This document shows positions 5,764 through 13,672 of a stretch of 45,298 nt of DNA, piece by piece (positions within the stretch are counted from its first letter, which is position 1; the number at the start of each line of letters is the position of its first letter). Source of the DNA: Porphyromonadaceae bacterium (GTDB lineage Bacteria > Bacteroidota > Bacteroidia > Bacteroidales > Paludibacteraceae); NCBI GenBank assembly GCA_012523295.1, contig JAAYIT010000307.1, positions 1 to 45,298 on the forward strand, written 5' to 3'. A program made the position numbers and the translations under genes. Under the pieces are notes generated by a model. That model saw only the letters and a program-made list of their open reading frames with translations, made no database searches and was not told the DNA's origin.

Positions 5764-7551
5764 CTATCCGTAAAGTTCTTCAAGTTCTAATTTCTTTATT
5801 CGTGAACGAATTGCACCCGTTGTCCGTCCAAGGTGTTTAGCTATATCTTTGACATTCACTCCTTCACAATACATTACGGTTAATTCATCATCTTGTAGTG
5901 TTGTCCAAGGTTTGTAAGCTTCTGTGTGTTTTGCTCTTATTTTTTCTAATGAATATGCTTTTTCTGTATCTTCTGAAACGTGTTTGACTTTTGATTGCTG
6001 TTTTTGTTCTGTTTCGTTATTGTTTTTGTTTTCATGAGCAGTTTTCATAACGTGTATTTCTTCCGAAGGCTTATAATCGACAGGGATTAATGGCGCCGGA
6101 ATGTAAAGACTGCTTCTTGCTCTTGTAACGGCGACATATAAAAGGTTTATTTCTTCGTTTAATTTAGTATAATCGACAATTTTATTTTCGTCATTTACCA
6201 AATTTGCCAATTTTTCTTCTGTGATAAAGTCATTTGCAAGCTGAATACTGTCGTATTCCATACCTTTACATCGGTGCACGGTTGAGAAAATTATTTCAGC
6301 TTTTTCTTTCTCATCGTCTTTTACATGCTTTTTTTTAAGCTCTTTAATAATTTGTGGAATTTTATTACCGTATTCTTTTACAATTTCCACCAACATTCCG
6401 AGTTGAAGGTCTTCGGTTTTTTGAATGTATTCTTCAAGCTCTTCGATGTTTTTCATTCCTTTTATAAGCTTGTCTTTGATTAACTTACGTTTTGAGTTAA
6501 ACAAATTCAACACATCAAAAAGAGACGCTCCTTCATCTGCATAAAAATACGAGTTGATATTCCCTTCAAAATAAACACTTTTTACTTTTCGTCCTGTCAC
6601 ATAATCTATTGCTTTCGATAATAAGGCTAAGTTTGTTCGAGCAACGACAGCTTTTGATTTTACGGTTTTAGGAGTACCTTTCCCTATTATTTCAAAAGCG
6701 GATTCATTTCCGATTATTTTTTTCCAATGCAAAATATTGACTGCCAAGTCGGCAATGTTTTGACTGAATCTGAAACTTGTGGAAAGTTTCATGGGTTTGA
6801 AATCGGATTTTTCAAGTGAATTTACGGCATACCGCCAACTGTAGATTTGCTGGTGTGTATCGCCGACAATTACTTTTGTAGCTTTTTGCTTAAAAAACAC
6901 ATCGAGCATTACGGCTGAAGCGTCTTGTCCTTCATCGAAAAGTATGTAATCGTAGTGCAGTTGAGGATTGGAAAGTTGAAACTTTTTGAGATAAAAATCA
7001 TGTGTGATTTCTATTTCTCCGCTATCCATTTTACTTAGAAATTCTCTGGTTTTTCTTTCAATGTAGTTGTAATACTTTGAAACTAAGGCTTCGGCTTTGG
7101 GCTCTGTTACGGTATTAAGATAATTGAGCTCTTGAACTTTTAGCTTGTCATTATTACAAAAATAAGAAACAAATTTATTTATGTGATTGGCAATAACATA
7201 CTCGATATGCTTTTCCCCGCTTCCCTTTATTTTAAGTATTTCGGCAACTTCGTGCGTCTTATATCCTTGCCCCCTTACTTTGTAGTTGGCGCCACGTACA
7301 ATATGGCGAAAAGCCAAAGAATGAGCGGTTTCTACAGCAACGTTGTGTAATCCTTTTTCCGCGAATTTCTTTTTAGCCTCGAGTTTAACCGATTTGTTGA
7401 ATGCGAGATAAAGGAACTTATTCGTTTTTGGTCTTGCTTGAGCGTATTCAACAATAGTCGTAGTTTTCCCCGAGCCAGCAACTGCATTAATTTTAATGTT
7501 ACCTGTCGAGTTGATTATTTCACATTGTTCGTTTGTTAAATTCATTGTCAA
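5764..7551 (-). CDS. UvrD/Rep-like superfamily 1 DNA helicase with C-terminal helix-turn-helix
   Basis: 595 residues. ATP-dependent 3'-5' helicase motifs are in order: Q-motif-like LTNEQCEII (5-13), Walker A AVAGSGKTTT (23-32), motif Ia region TAHSLAFRH (75-83), Walker B ILFDEGQD (203-210), and motif III GDTHQQIYSWRYA soon after. STVHRCKGMEYDSI and LLYVAVTRARSSLYI (motifs V and VI) follow in the C-terminal third. It is shorter than UvrD/PcrA (over 700 residues). The last 50 residues (PWTTLQDDELTVMYCEG, then VKDIAKHLGRTTGAIRSRIK) form a Myb/SANT- or sigma4-like helix-turn-helix, joined through a Lys/Glu/Gln-rich linker. It lies in the accessory run and could serve DNA repair, plasmid/phage functions or defence. 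Confidence 0.85.
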   Translation of the reverse strand: MTMNLTNEQCEIINSTGNIKINAVAGSGKTTTIVEYAQARPKTNKFLYLAFNKSVKLEAKKKFAEKGLHNVAVETAHSLAFRHIVRGANYKVRGQGYKTHEVAEILKIKGSGEKHIEYVIANHINKFVSYFCNNDKLKVQELNYLNTVTEPKAEALVSKYYNYIERKTREFLSKMDSGEIEITHDFYLKKFQLSNPQLHYDYILFDEGQDASAVMLDVFFKQKATKVIVGDTHQQIYSWRYAVNSLEKSDFKPMKLSTSFRFSQNIADLAVNILHWKKIIGNESAFEIIGKGTPKTVKSKAVVARTNLALLSKAIDYVTGRKVKSVYFEGNINSYFYADEGASLFDVLNLFNSKRKLIKDKLIKGMKNIEELEEYIQKTEDLQLGMLVEIVKEYGNKIPQIIKELKKKHVKDDEKEKAEIIFSTVHRCKGMEYDSIQLANDFITEEKLANLVNDENKIVDYTKLNEEINLLYVAVTRARSSLYIPAPLIPVDYKPSEEIHVMKTAHENKNNNETEQKQQSKVKHVSEDTEKAYSLEKIRAKHTEAYKPWTTLQDDELTVMYCEGVNVKDIAKHLGRTTGAIRSRIKKLELEELYG

Positions 7552-7589
7552 TGTTTCAAATTACCACGTAGTATTGTCGGCAAAGCCCA

Positions 7590-7602
7590 TGTTAGCGGTT
7601 CG
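7590..7602 (-). repeat. TGTTAGCGGTTCG spacer box
   Basis: This 13-mer differs by one base from TGTGAGCGGTTCG at 4425-4437 and shares TGTTAGCG with 8361-8368. It is flanked by CAAAGCC (7581-7587) and GGCTTT (7602-7607), giving a small stem. It lies in the 154-bp spacer between the helicase and the beta-flower-like gene. Confidence 0.4.
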
Positions 7603-7705
7603 GCTTTCTATTCTTCGTTGTTTCCCTGTTTTCTCCTGTATCAAGCATAACAACATGTCCTCGATTGTAAAAAGTGTTTATAATTTTTTTAATTAAAGAC
7701 ATTTT

Positions 7706-8143
7706 TTACTTCTTTCCTCGATACAAAAATTCTGTTAGAGAAGTTTTACTCCAACTGCTTTTCCAAATTGGTTGAATAGGCGTAATCTGTGTAACAGGTC
7801 TTATTGGTGTAGTTTTTTGTATGCCTTTAATTCTTTCAATTTTTGTAATCATATTTATCGCACCTTTTCTTGCACCCACAGCATAACCTTTTTTGTCATA
7901 AATTATACCGTCTTCATACCAACCCAAGAAACTACCATTAAAACCAAATACACATAAGTCGCTACCGTCTTTTTCAATAAATGCGACAGGAGTTCCGTCC
8001 CACATAAAAATAGTTGCGTCTTCATCATAGTCGATATAAGCCCTTGCTTCTCCGTCATTGTCATAAAGCGATACTTGCTGTGCGGATAGTGTTGATACTG
8101 TTAATATCGTTAGAATTAAGAATAATAACCTTTTCATTTTCAA
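7706..8143 (-). CDS. Small secreted protein with 4-fold beta-flower-like repeats
   Basis: 145 residues with a signal peptide (1-21, ending TLSAQQ). Four short repeated units follow at about 23-95: VSLYDNDGEARAYIDYDEDA, TIFMWDGTPVAFIEKDG, LCVFGFNGSFLGWYEDG and IIYDKKGYAVGARKGA. Each has the form hydrophobic-x-aromatic/D-x-x-G-x-x-hydrophobic-x-y-(D/E)-x-(D/G). This is the pattern I associate with 4-fold beta-flower proteins of Bacteroidota. A Pro/Ile/Thr-rich tail (TTPIRPVTQITPIQPIWKSS) ends the protein. Function is unknown. It is a complete gene within the minus-strand accessory run. Confidence 0.6.
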   Translation of the reverse strand: MKMKRLLFLILTILTVSTLSAQQVSLYDNDGEARAYIDYDEDATIFMWDGTPVAFIEKDGSDLCVFGFNGSFLGWYEDGIIYDKKGYAVGARKGAINMITKIERIKGIQKTTPIRPVTQITPIQPIWKSSWSKTSLTEFLYRGKK

Positions 8144-8206
8144 TAATTTTTAAATGTTTACTCTTTTCGGTTTTCAGCATTCCCGACTGCGTTTTTATTG
8201 TTAAGC

Positions 8207-8368
8207 TGACCACCAACGTCCGGCGGCTTTGCGTTCAGGCGGGTATCCGTTGCACGGAATGTTCCATTTGCTGGACGGAAGTCCCTGTAAACCGAGACGA
8301 ACGCACGCGCGGGCGACGAAACTCCGCACATCCGCGTTACACCGCCTGAAGCTAAAACTGTGTTAGCG
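8207..8368 (-). repeat. Long attC-like inverted-repeat element (spacer repeat copy E)
   Basis: This GC-rich spacer contains perfect 9-bp arms TTCAGGCGG (8234-8242) and CCGCCTGAA (8342-8350). Outside them lie partly complementary boxes, ACCAACG (8210-8216) and TGTTAGCG (8361-8368). The left 95 bases (8207-8301) align with the spacer at 3149-3240. The TGTTAGCG box is about 12 bases from the stop codon of the upstream minus-strand gene. Its size (about 160 bp) and layout recall long attC sites. The base composition differs sharply from the AT-rich genes around it. Confidence 0.45.
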
Positions 8369-8379
8369 ATCGTTCTTTA

Positions 8380-9276
8380 CTATAAAGCCTTGAATAATTT
8401 TATCTCGTAATATATAGCCACCATTGCCAGCAAAATAAATATGCAAACTTTTGTTATCAACGCTTGTATTGGCAATGCGATTCCGAAATGCATCTGAAAT
8501 AAAGTTTGTATCGGAACCATAAATCCTACAAATATGCAAATTGTCAATATTATCCCCAGTAATATATAACCCAAGTTACTCTTGATACTTAACAAGTAAA
8601 GACAAATAAAACATAATGGAGATATTATTCCCATATCCAACACGTACGTAATTTGTGTCGTATAAACTTCAATTAATTCTAATGGGCGACCATTGGCAAG
8701 TGACCCAATAATATCGGGCAACCATGCTACAAATAAAGAAATTCCTGAAACAATTAGAAATATTTTTATCCCCTTTTGAGGGATAGTGATATTGTTCTTG
8801 AGTCGAATTTGACCTATTCCGATAATTAATCCAAAGAAACTTAATCCGAATAAAGCTATATAAACCAAATGTAGCGCGTTGTATGTGATGCCGAACGCGA
8901 TACTTGTTGAGTAGTAAGTAAATATGGAAAGAATGGAGGTTAAAAACAATTTTGTACGTGTAATGTCTCGTTTATAATCCAATAGCGAAGAAATTATTAA
9001 TAAAGGAACACCAATAAACAGTATCGTAAAATCTGTTCCCTTAAATATCGGAGCCATAAAAAAAGAATCATGCTTGTATAATCCGTTTCCAAAGATTTTT
9101 ACAGAATCGCCGTATTGATTGACAAATATATGTGCTTCACCGGCATCAGAGTAAAACAATCCAATTGAAGTTGCAACTACTGAAAGGATTATTATTAAAA
9201 CTGATATTATGTGTAATGTGTGTTTCGTCTTTGCTTTTTTATTCTGATTAATGTCAGTTTCCGTCTTTGAAATCAT
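8380..9276 (-). CDS. Polytopic membrane protein of unknown function
   Basis: 298 residues with a short Lys/Asn-rich cytoplasmic start and about seven to eight hydrophobic segments. They fall near 21-43 (LHIISVLIIILSVVATSIGLF), 83-97, 112-130, 134-155, 172-192, 215-230, 235-258 and 268-292. A soluble stretch after the first helix (DAGEAHIFVNQYGDSVKIFG) probably faces outside. No transporter or enzyme motif is recognisable. It is bounded by spacer boxes at both ends, as the other accessory genes are. Confidence 0.6.
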   Translation of the reverse strand: MISKTETDINQNKKAKTKHTLHIISVLIIILSVVATSIGLFYSDAGEAHIFVNQYGDSVKIFGNGLYKHDSFFMAPIFKGTDFTILFIGVPLLIISSLLDYKRDITRTKLFLTSILSIFTYYSTSIAFGITYNALHLVYIALFGLSFFGLIIGIGQIRLKNNITIPQKGIKIFLIVSGISLFVAWLPDIIGSLANGRPLELIEVYTTQITYVLDMGIISPLCFICLYLLSIKSNLGYILLGIILTICIFVGFMVPIQTLFQMHFGIALPIQALITKVCIFILLAMVAIYYEIKLFKAL

Positions 9277-9357
9277 CTCTTTTTAAGCTAATAGATTTTT
9301 GGTCAGTACGTGAAATTATTTTTATGCATAAAAATGGGGAATATCAGCTAATACGAT

Positions 9358-9367
9358 GTTAGGTCGC
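9358..9367 (-). repeat. TGTTAGGTCG spacer box
   Basis: TGTTAGG lies 9 bases beyond the stop codon of the NmrA-like gene and fits GTTRRRY. Read on the minus strand, CCTAACATCGTATTAGCTG aligns with GCTAACACAGTTTTAGCTT of the 8207-8368 element (shared CTAACA..GT.TTAGCT), so the two belong to one family. Confidence 0.4.
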
Positions 9368-9372
9368 GTAAT

Positions 9373-10248
9373 TTATTGTATCTCAAATTGTTTCTTTTCT
9401 CTTTTTATAAATGTTTTTAAATCAGTCGGTTTTTTACCCGTTAATTGTTCGTAAAAAAATGATAGTTTTGGTTCTTTCTGAAATCGAGGTAGAAAGTGAA
9501 GTAAGATCATTACTATAATCATTCCTTTCGCCATTCCTTCTCGCTTTTTAATCCAAAAAAAACTGAACGGATTAACATTTCTATATTTTATCGGATTGTC
9601 AATTGATTTGTTAATCAGCTCTGTCACTTTTTCAAAACTTTCGTTTTCCAATCCGGTTATTTCAATCGCTTTATTTTTATAATCTCCGAACTTATCTAAC
9701 AGGATTGCTCCAACCTCTCCAATATTCTCTATGTCTATCCAGTTGAATTTTGCTTTTCCTGCTGGAAGAATAATTTCACGTTTCGTTTTAATATCTCCAA
9801 TCAGCGTCGTGGTCAAGTTTTGCATGAAATAACTTGGACGAAGGAAAATGAAATCCAATCCATTTTCAATTAGTAATCGCTCTATTTTGTTGTGAGGAAT
9901 CACGCTACTTTTCTCTGCCCCTTGAACTGATAAAAAAACTACTTGATTTATACCATTTTCTTTAAATTTTAAGATCAAAGGTTTAAAAAATGTATCAATA
10001 TCCGAAATATGCGGTGGTCGCAATAAGAACACCGTGTCGATTCCTTTTAAAGCATTGTCAAATGTGTCAAAGTCCTCGAAGTCAAAATGTGTGTAGCTTA
10101 AATTGGAGAAGTCCTTAAATGTTATTTTTGCTTTCTCAATATTTCGGACACCTGCTATAATTCTATTTGAAGGCGCAATCTTTGTTAGAAATCGAATAAT
10201 TTCAAATCCGATGTTTCCGGTAGCTCCTGTTATCAGTATATTACTCAT
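9373..10248 (-). CDS. NmrA-like/atypical short-chain dehydrogenase family NAD(P)-binding protein
   Basis: 291 residues. A Rossmann fold starts at once: ILITGATGNIGFEI with the G8xxG11xxG14 dinucleotide motif. VFLLRPPHISDIDTF and VVFLSVQGAEKSSVIPHNKI, then LIENGLDFIFLRPSYFMQNL, are the usual middle blocks of NmrA/HSCARG-like proteins. FNWIDIENIGEVGAILL is the conserved C-terminal helix block. The classical YxxxK catalytic pair is not evident, so the protein may be a redox sensor or an epimerase/reductase-like enzyme. It is the first gene of the minus-strand run and the last accessory gene before thrS. Confidence 0.8.
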   Translation of the reverse strand: MSNILITGATGNIGFEIIRFLTKIAPSNRIIAGVRNIEKAKITFKDFSNLSYTHFDFEDFDTFDNALKGIDTVFLLRPPHISDIDTFFKPLILKFKENGINQVVFLSVQGAEKSSVIPHNKIERLLIENGLDFIFLRPSYFMQNLTTTLIGDIKTKREIILPAGKAKFNWIDIENIGEVGAILLDKFGDYKNKAIEITGLENESFEKVTELINKSIDNPIKYRNVNPFSFFWIKKREGMAKGMIIVMILLHFLPRFQKEPKLSFFYEQLTGKKPTDLKTFIKREKKQFEIQ

Positions 10249-11105
10249 TTGCTATGTCCTTTTTTTATTTCTCATTTCAGACGATTTATTGTGCATAGTT
10301 GTCAGCGCTTTTATTTTAGTCTGTCCGGTTCAATTTGTTTGTTTTTGTTTCGGGTGTGGTTCTACACTTACCATCAACACACAAATGTACGTACTTTTTC
10401 TTAAAAAACAACATATTTTGTTAAATCCTTTAGTTGGTTGTGTAATTGACTGATATCAAATTATTTAACGTTTGGTTAAAGTGCGTATTATAGGCGTTTT
10501 ATATATATAAAAACATTGCTGATCGACAAAAATATTTACACATAATATATGTTTCTGATACACAGCGATATATAGTTTACAATCAACTTATGAGGTAGCT
10601 TTTTTTAACTTCGTAGAAGTTTACTTTGCATAATCCGCCAAAGGTCGGACAAACTCCCCAATTTTAATTGGGATGAAGATCTCTAAGTTAGTAATCAAAC
10701 ACTGAAAGTGTTTCCCGGCACTTGTTTTTGGGGAAACTCCTACAGAGTTTTGCCATATATTTTACCTTTCACCCCCAGATAAATCTGGGGGTTATTGTAG
10801 GAATTGCCCTACAGACAATCTTTAGTCGGTCAATAGTGATTTCTAATGAAATTTGTTAAAGTATCAACATCTTAACAAACATTATTTTTACGCACCTATG
10901 GATTTTAAAGATAAGCGGTTTAATTTCAAACCCGATGAGCATGCTGGGAAGAAGGTTTTTTGGATACGATATGTGAAAAATGGTGCCGCGTAAAAGTGCA
11001 GGGATTTTGAATAAAAACTTCTAAAAGCATTGCAGTAAGTTTGCAATTACAGCGTCAATGAAAAATAAAGCAAAAATTCATTTGTTTTTTTGAATTGACT
11101 GAATC
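10249..11105. other. Long spacer with a cluster of perfect small hairpins
   Basis: There is no convincing gene in 850 bp. Five perfect hairpins lie within about 200 bases: 10607-10621 (AACTTC/GAAGTT), 10657-10672 (CCCAATT/AATTGGG), 10697-10713 (AAACACT/AGTGTTT), 10772-10791 (CCCCCAGAT/ATCTGGGGG) and 10796-10813 (TGTAGG/CCTACA). A 31-codon ORF at 10898-10993 (starting MDFKDKRFNFKP) is possible but unsupported. The spacer joins the accessory run to thrS. Confidence 0.5.
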
Positions 11106-11136
11106 AAAAAAAAGACCACCCTTCCGAGCAGTCTTT
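11106..11136 (-). terminator. Rho-independent terminator of thrS
   Basis: On the minus strand AAAGAC (11131-11136) pairs with GTCTTT (11111-11116), and a run of T continues to 11106. It begins about 30 bases after the thrS stop codon, so thrS is probably transcribed alone. Confidence 0.65.
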
Positions 11137-11168
11137 AATTCGTAATAATTCATGTAAACACGTAATTA

Positions 11169-13118
11169 TCAAAAGGTTAGCGCCTCTTTCAAAATCTTTT
11201 CTACTTCTTTATTAATTGAGACAGCAAAATCATCAATTGATTGAGAATATTGTTCGCCGCCACCTTGCTTGCGTACGTTTACTTCACCGTTTTCGGCTTC
11301 TTTTTCACCTACGATTAGCATGTACGGAATCCGTTTTAATTCATTGTCTCGGATTTTCCGGCCTACTTTTTCATTTCGGTCATCGACAGAAACTCGAATG
11401 TCCCGAGCATCTAATTTCTTCGCTACTTCGTTGGCATAATCGTTGTATTTCTCACTGACAGGAAGAATAACAACCTGCTCCGGAGTAAGCCAAAGCGGGA
11501 ATTTTCCGGCAGTGTGTTCAATCAAAACAGCCACAAAACGTTCCATAGAACCAAACGGAGCACGGTGAATCATCACAGGTCGGTGCTTTTGATTATCCTC
11601 ACCGGTATATTCAAGTTCAAATCTTTCCGGTAGGTTGTAGTCCACCTGTATAGTTCCTAATTGCCACTTCCTACCAATGGCATCACGCACCATAAAGTCA
11701 AGTTTAGGACCGTAGAATGCAGCTTCACCTAATTCTACTTTTGCTTTCAGCCCTTTTTCTTCACAGGCTTCTACGATGGACTGTTCGGCTTTTTCCCAGT
11801 TCTCATCGCTGCCGATGTATTTTTCTTTGTTTTCCGGGTCACGAAGCGATATTTGTACTTCCACATTTGTAAAATCAAGTGCTTTGAAAATAATATTGAT
11901 AATATCCATTACTTTCAGAAACTCGTTTTTCACCTGATCCGGACGACAGAAAATATGCGCATCATCCTGAGTAAACGAACGCACTCGTGTAAGTCCGTGA
12001 AGCTCACCGCTTTGCTCATACCTGTAAACCGTTCCGAATTCAGCCATTCGAACAGGCAAGTCTTTGTACGAACGAGGTTTGTGTTTGTAAATCTCGCAGT
12101 GATGCGGACAGTTCATCGGCTTCAGCAGATATTCTTCGCCTTCTTCCGGAGTATGAATCGGCTGGAAAGAGTCCTGACCGTATTTTGCGTAGTGACCGGA
12201 AGTAATATACAGCAGCTTATTTCCGATATGTGGTGTGATAACTTGCTGATATTCGTATTTTCGTTGGATTTTTTTCAGGAAATCCTCCAATCTCAACCGA
12301 AGCGCAGTCCCTTTTGGAAGCCACATGGGCAAGCCTTTTCCTACAGTTTCGGAGAACATGAATAGTTCCAATTCTTTCCCGATTTTGCGGTGGTCTCGTT
12401 TTTTGGCTTCTTCAAGCATCACAAGATATTCATCTAACATTTTTTTCTTTGGGAAAGTGATGCCGTAAATGCGGGTAAGCTGTTTACGTTTTTCATCGCC
12501 GCGCCAGTATGCACCGGCAACACTTAGCATTTTAATGGCTTTGATTTCACCGGTATTTCTCAAGTGCGGTCCTCGACAAAGATCGGTGAAGTTACCTTGC
12601 GTATAAAGCGTGATTGTGCCGTCTTCCAAGTCGGAGATTAATTCAGTTTTGTATTCATCGCCTTTTTCTTCAAAAAGTTTCAAAGCATCAGTTTTCGATA
12701 TGTCTTGGCGTACAATATCTTCTTTCAAAGCTGCCAATTCTATCATTTTCTTCTCTATGTTCTGCAAGTCGCTTTCTTTGATTACGGCTGTTCCGGGATC
12801 CACATCATAGTAGAAGCCATTTTCAATAGCCGGACCGATCCCGAATTTTATTCCGGGATAAAGTTCTTGAAGCGCTTCGGCCATGAGGTGCGCCGAACTG
12901 TGCCAGTACGCATGTTTACCTTCTTCATCGTCCCATTTATAGAGCACAATGGATGAGTCGCTATTGATAGGGCGGGAGAGATCCCAAGTGTCTCCGTTAA
13001 CTCCAATGGATAGTACTTCCTGAGCTAATCTGGGGCTGATGCTTTCTGCAATTTCCTGACCGGTGACACCGTTTTCGTATTGACGGACATTGCCGTCGGG
13101 GAATGTAATGTTAATCAT
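11169..13118 (-). CDS. thrS: Threonine--tRNA ligase
   Basis: Charges tRNA-Thr with threonine in the cytoplasm. 649 residues, full family length. The TGS domain is at about 1-62. The editing domain carries [11 protein letters not shown] (His73/His77) and the TDLCRGPHL block. The class II catalytic core follows with MNCPHH (335-340; Cys337 is the expected zinc ligand), [31 protein letters not shown] and the motif 3 region [11 protein letters not shown]. The anticodon-binding domain is at about 550-640 ([28 protein letters not shown]). In many Bacteroidota thrS is followed by infC-rpmI-rplT, but here it ends at a terminator followed by accessory DNA. Confidence 0.97.
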   Translation of the reverse strand: MINITFPDGNVRQYENGVTGQEIAESISPRLAQEVLSIGVNGDTWDLSRPINSDSSIVLYKWDDEEGKHAYWHSSAHLMAEALQELYPGIKFGIGPAIENGFYYDVDPGTAVIKESDLQNIEKKMIELAALKEDIVRQDISKTDALKLFEEKGDEYKTELISDLEDGTITLYTQGNFTDLCRGPHLRNTGEIKAIKMLSVAGAYWRGDEKRKQLTRIYGITFPKKKMLDEYLVMLEEAKKRDHRKIGKELELFMFSETVGKGLPMWLPKGTALRLRLEDFLKKIQRKYEYQQVITPHIGNKLLYITSGHYAKYGQDSFQPIHTPEEGEEYLLKPMNCPHHCEIYKHKPRSYKDLPVRMAEFGTVYRYEQSGELHGLTRVRSFTQDDAHIFCRPDQVKNEFLKVMDIINIIFKALDFTNVEVQISLRDPENKEKYIGSDENWEKAEQSIVEACEEKGLKAKVELGEAAFYGPKLDFMVRDAIGRKWQLGTIQVDYNLPERFELEYTGEDNQKHRPVMIHRAPFGSMERFVAVLIEHTAGKFPLWLTPEQVVILPVSEKYNDYANEVAKKLDARDIRVSVDDRNEKVGRKIRDNELKRIPYMLIVGEKEAENGEVNVRKQGGGEQYSQSIDDFAVSINKEVEKILKEALTF

Positions 13119-13155
13119 AATTTTTACCTTACAAATGGTTTTTAAAATTTGAGTG

Positions 13156-13163
13156 CAAAGGTA
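13156..13163 (-). promoter_or_regulatory. thrS promoter -7 box
   Basis: TACCTTTG on the minus strand fits the Bacteroidota -7 consensus TAnnTTTG perfectly. It lies 38 bases before the thrS start codon. No clear TTTG -33 box is seen at the expected distance. Confidence 0.5.
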
Positions 13164-13672
13164 CGGAAATAAAATTAGAAATTGGTACTTCGGTAAAATC
13201 AGAAATCAAAATTGAAAAAGAAGAGGGGTGCTGGAAGTATGATGTTGGATGCTGGATGTAGGGTGTCATGTCCTGAAATAGGTTTACACCTAAGAAAGGA
13301 AAAACCATGACAAAAAACGAAACAGTTTAATATTTCGATTTTTCTGTTGGCTCTACCAAGCTTTCGCTGAGAAGACAGTCCAATTACTTATGATTATTTT
13401 TACAATTTTGAAAAGCCTTTGGGACAATCGGCTTCCAGCCGATTGATTGATAAATTCAAACGTTTAACACTCACAATCCAACTGTCAGAAGTGTAAGTGG
13501 CTCAAGAGAAGTTTTTGTTCTGTCTTTTGGTGAATAATTATAAAAATTTATTTATTTAGGGGCTATGACCTGTCTGCCACAGGCTGGCATTCTTGTCTGA
13601 CTTTTTTCTAAAAATCTATTTTCAATTTACATAATTCATTTCTTGCAGCTATCAAAACTCAAAACTAATGAA
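13164..13672. other. Spacer between thrS and the LacI-type gene
   Basis: There is no intact gene. Contents: a GATGTTGGATGCTGGATGTA low-complexity stretch (13241-13260), and a TGTCCTGAAATAGG..TTTACACC segment with a following ATG and a 7-codon frame (13269-13330). The latter resembles the end of an insertion sequence, from memory only. There is a perfect 9-bp hairpin CAATCGGCT/AGCCGATTG (13425-13445), and CCTGTCTGCCACAGG (13569-13583). The stretch looks like degraded mobile or repetitive DNA. Confidence 0.4.
13425..13445. repeat. Intergenic hairpin related to the one at 40351-40380
   Basis: CAATCGGCT-TCC-AGCCGATTG is a perfect 9-bp stem preceded by GGGA. The hairpin at 40351-40380 has the same plan (GGGAC..AACCG-CTT..AG..-CGGTT..GTCCC). 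It may be a dispersed genomic hairpin family. It is not followed by a T-run, so it is unlikely to be a simple terminator. Confidence 0.4.

Noticed and set aside
5625-5840. Plus-strand ORF of 71 codons
   Set aside because: It is antisense to the KilA-N fragment and to the end of the helicase gene, both of which have recognisable protein motifs.
10103-10453. Plus-strand ORF of 116 codons
   Set aside because: Nearly half lies antisense to the NmrA-like gene, including its dinucleotide-binding motif. The remainder is Phe/Leu-rich translation of T-rich spacer.
10607-10813. Possible CRISPR array
   Set aside because: The hairpins have different sequences and no repeated unit with regular spacers. 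No cas genes are present.
10898-10993. 31-codon ORF starting MDFKDKRFNFKP
   Set aside because: It has plausible composition but no promoter at correct spacing, no homologue I recognise and no second copy in the window. Mentioned only inside the spacer entry.
11853-12365. Plus-strand ORF of 170 codons
   Set aside because: It lies wholly antisense within thrS, whose catalytic motifs are on the other strand.
13266-13330. Possible insertion-sequence end (TGTCCTGAAATAGG...)
   Set aside because: It resembles an IS terminus from memory, but no matching inverted end, transposase or target duplication was found, so it was not annotated as a mobile element.
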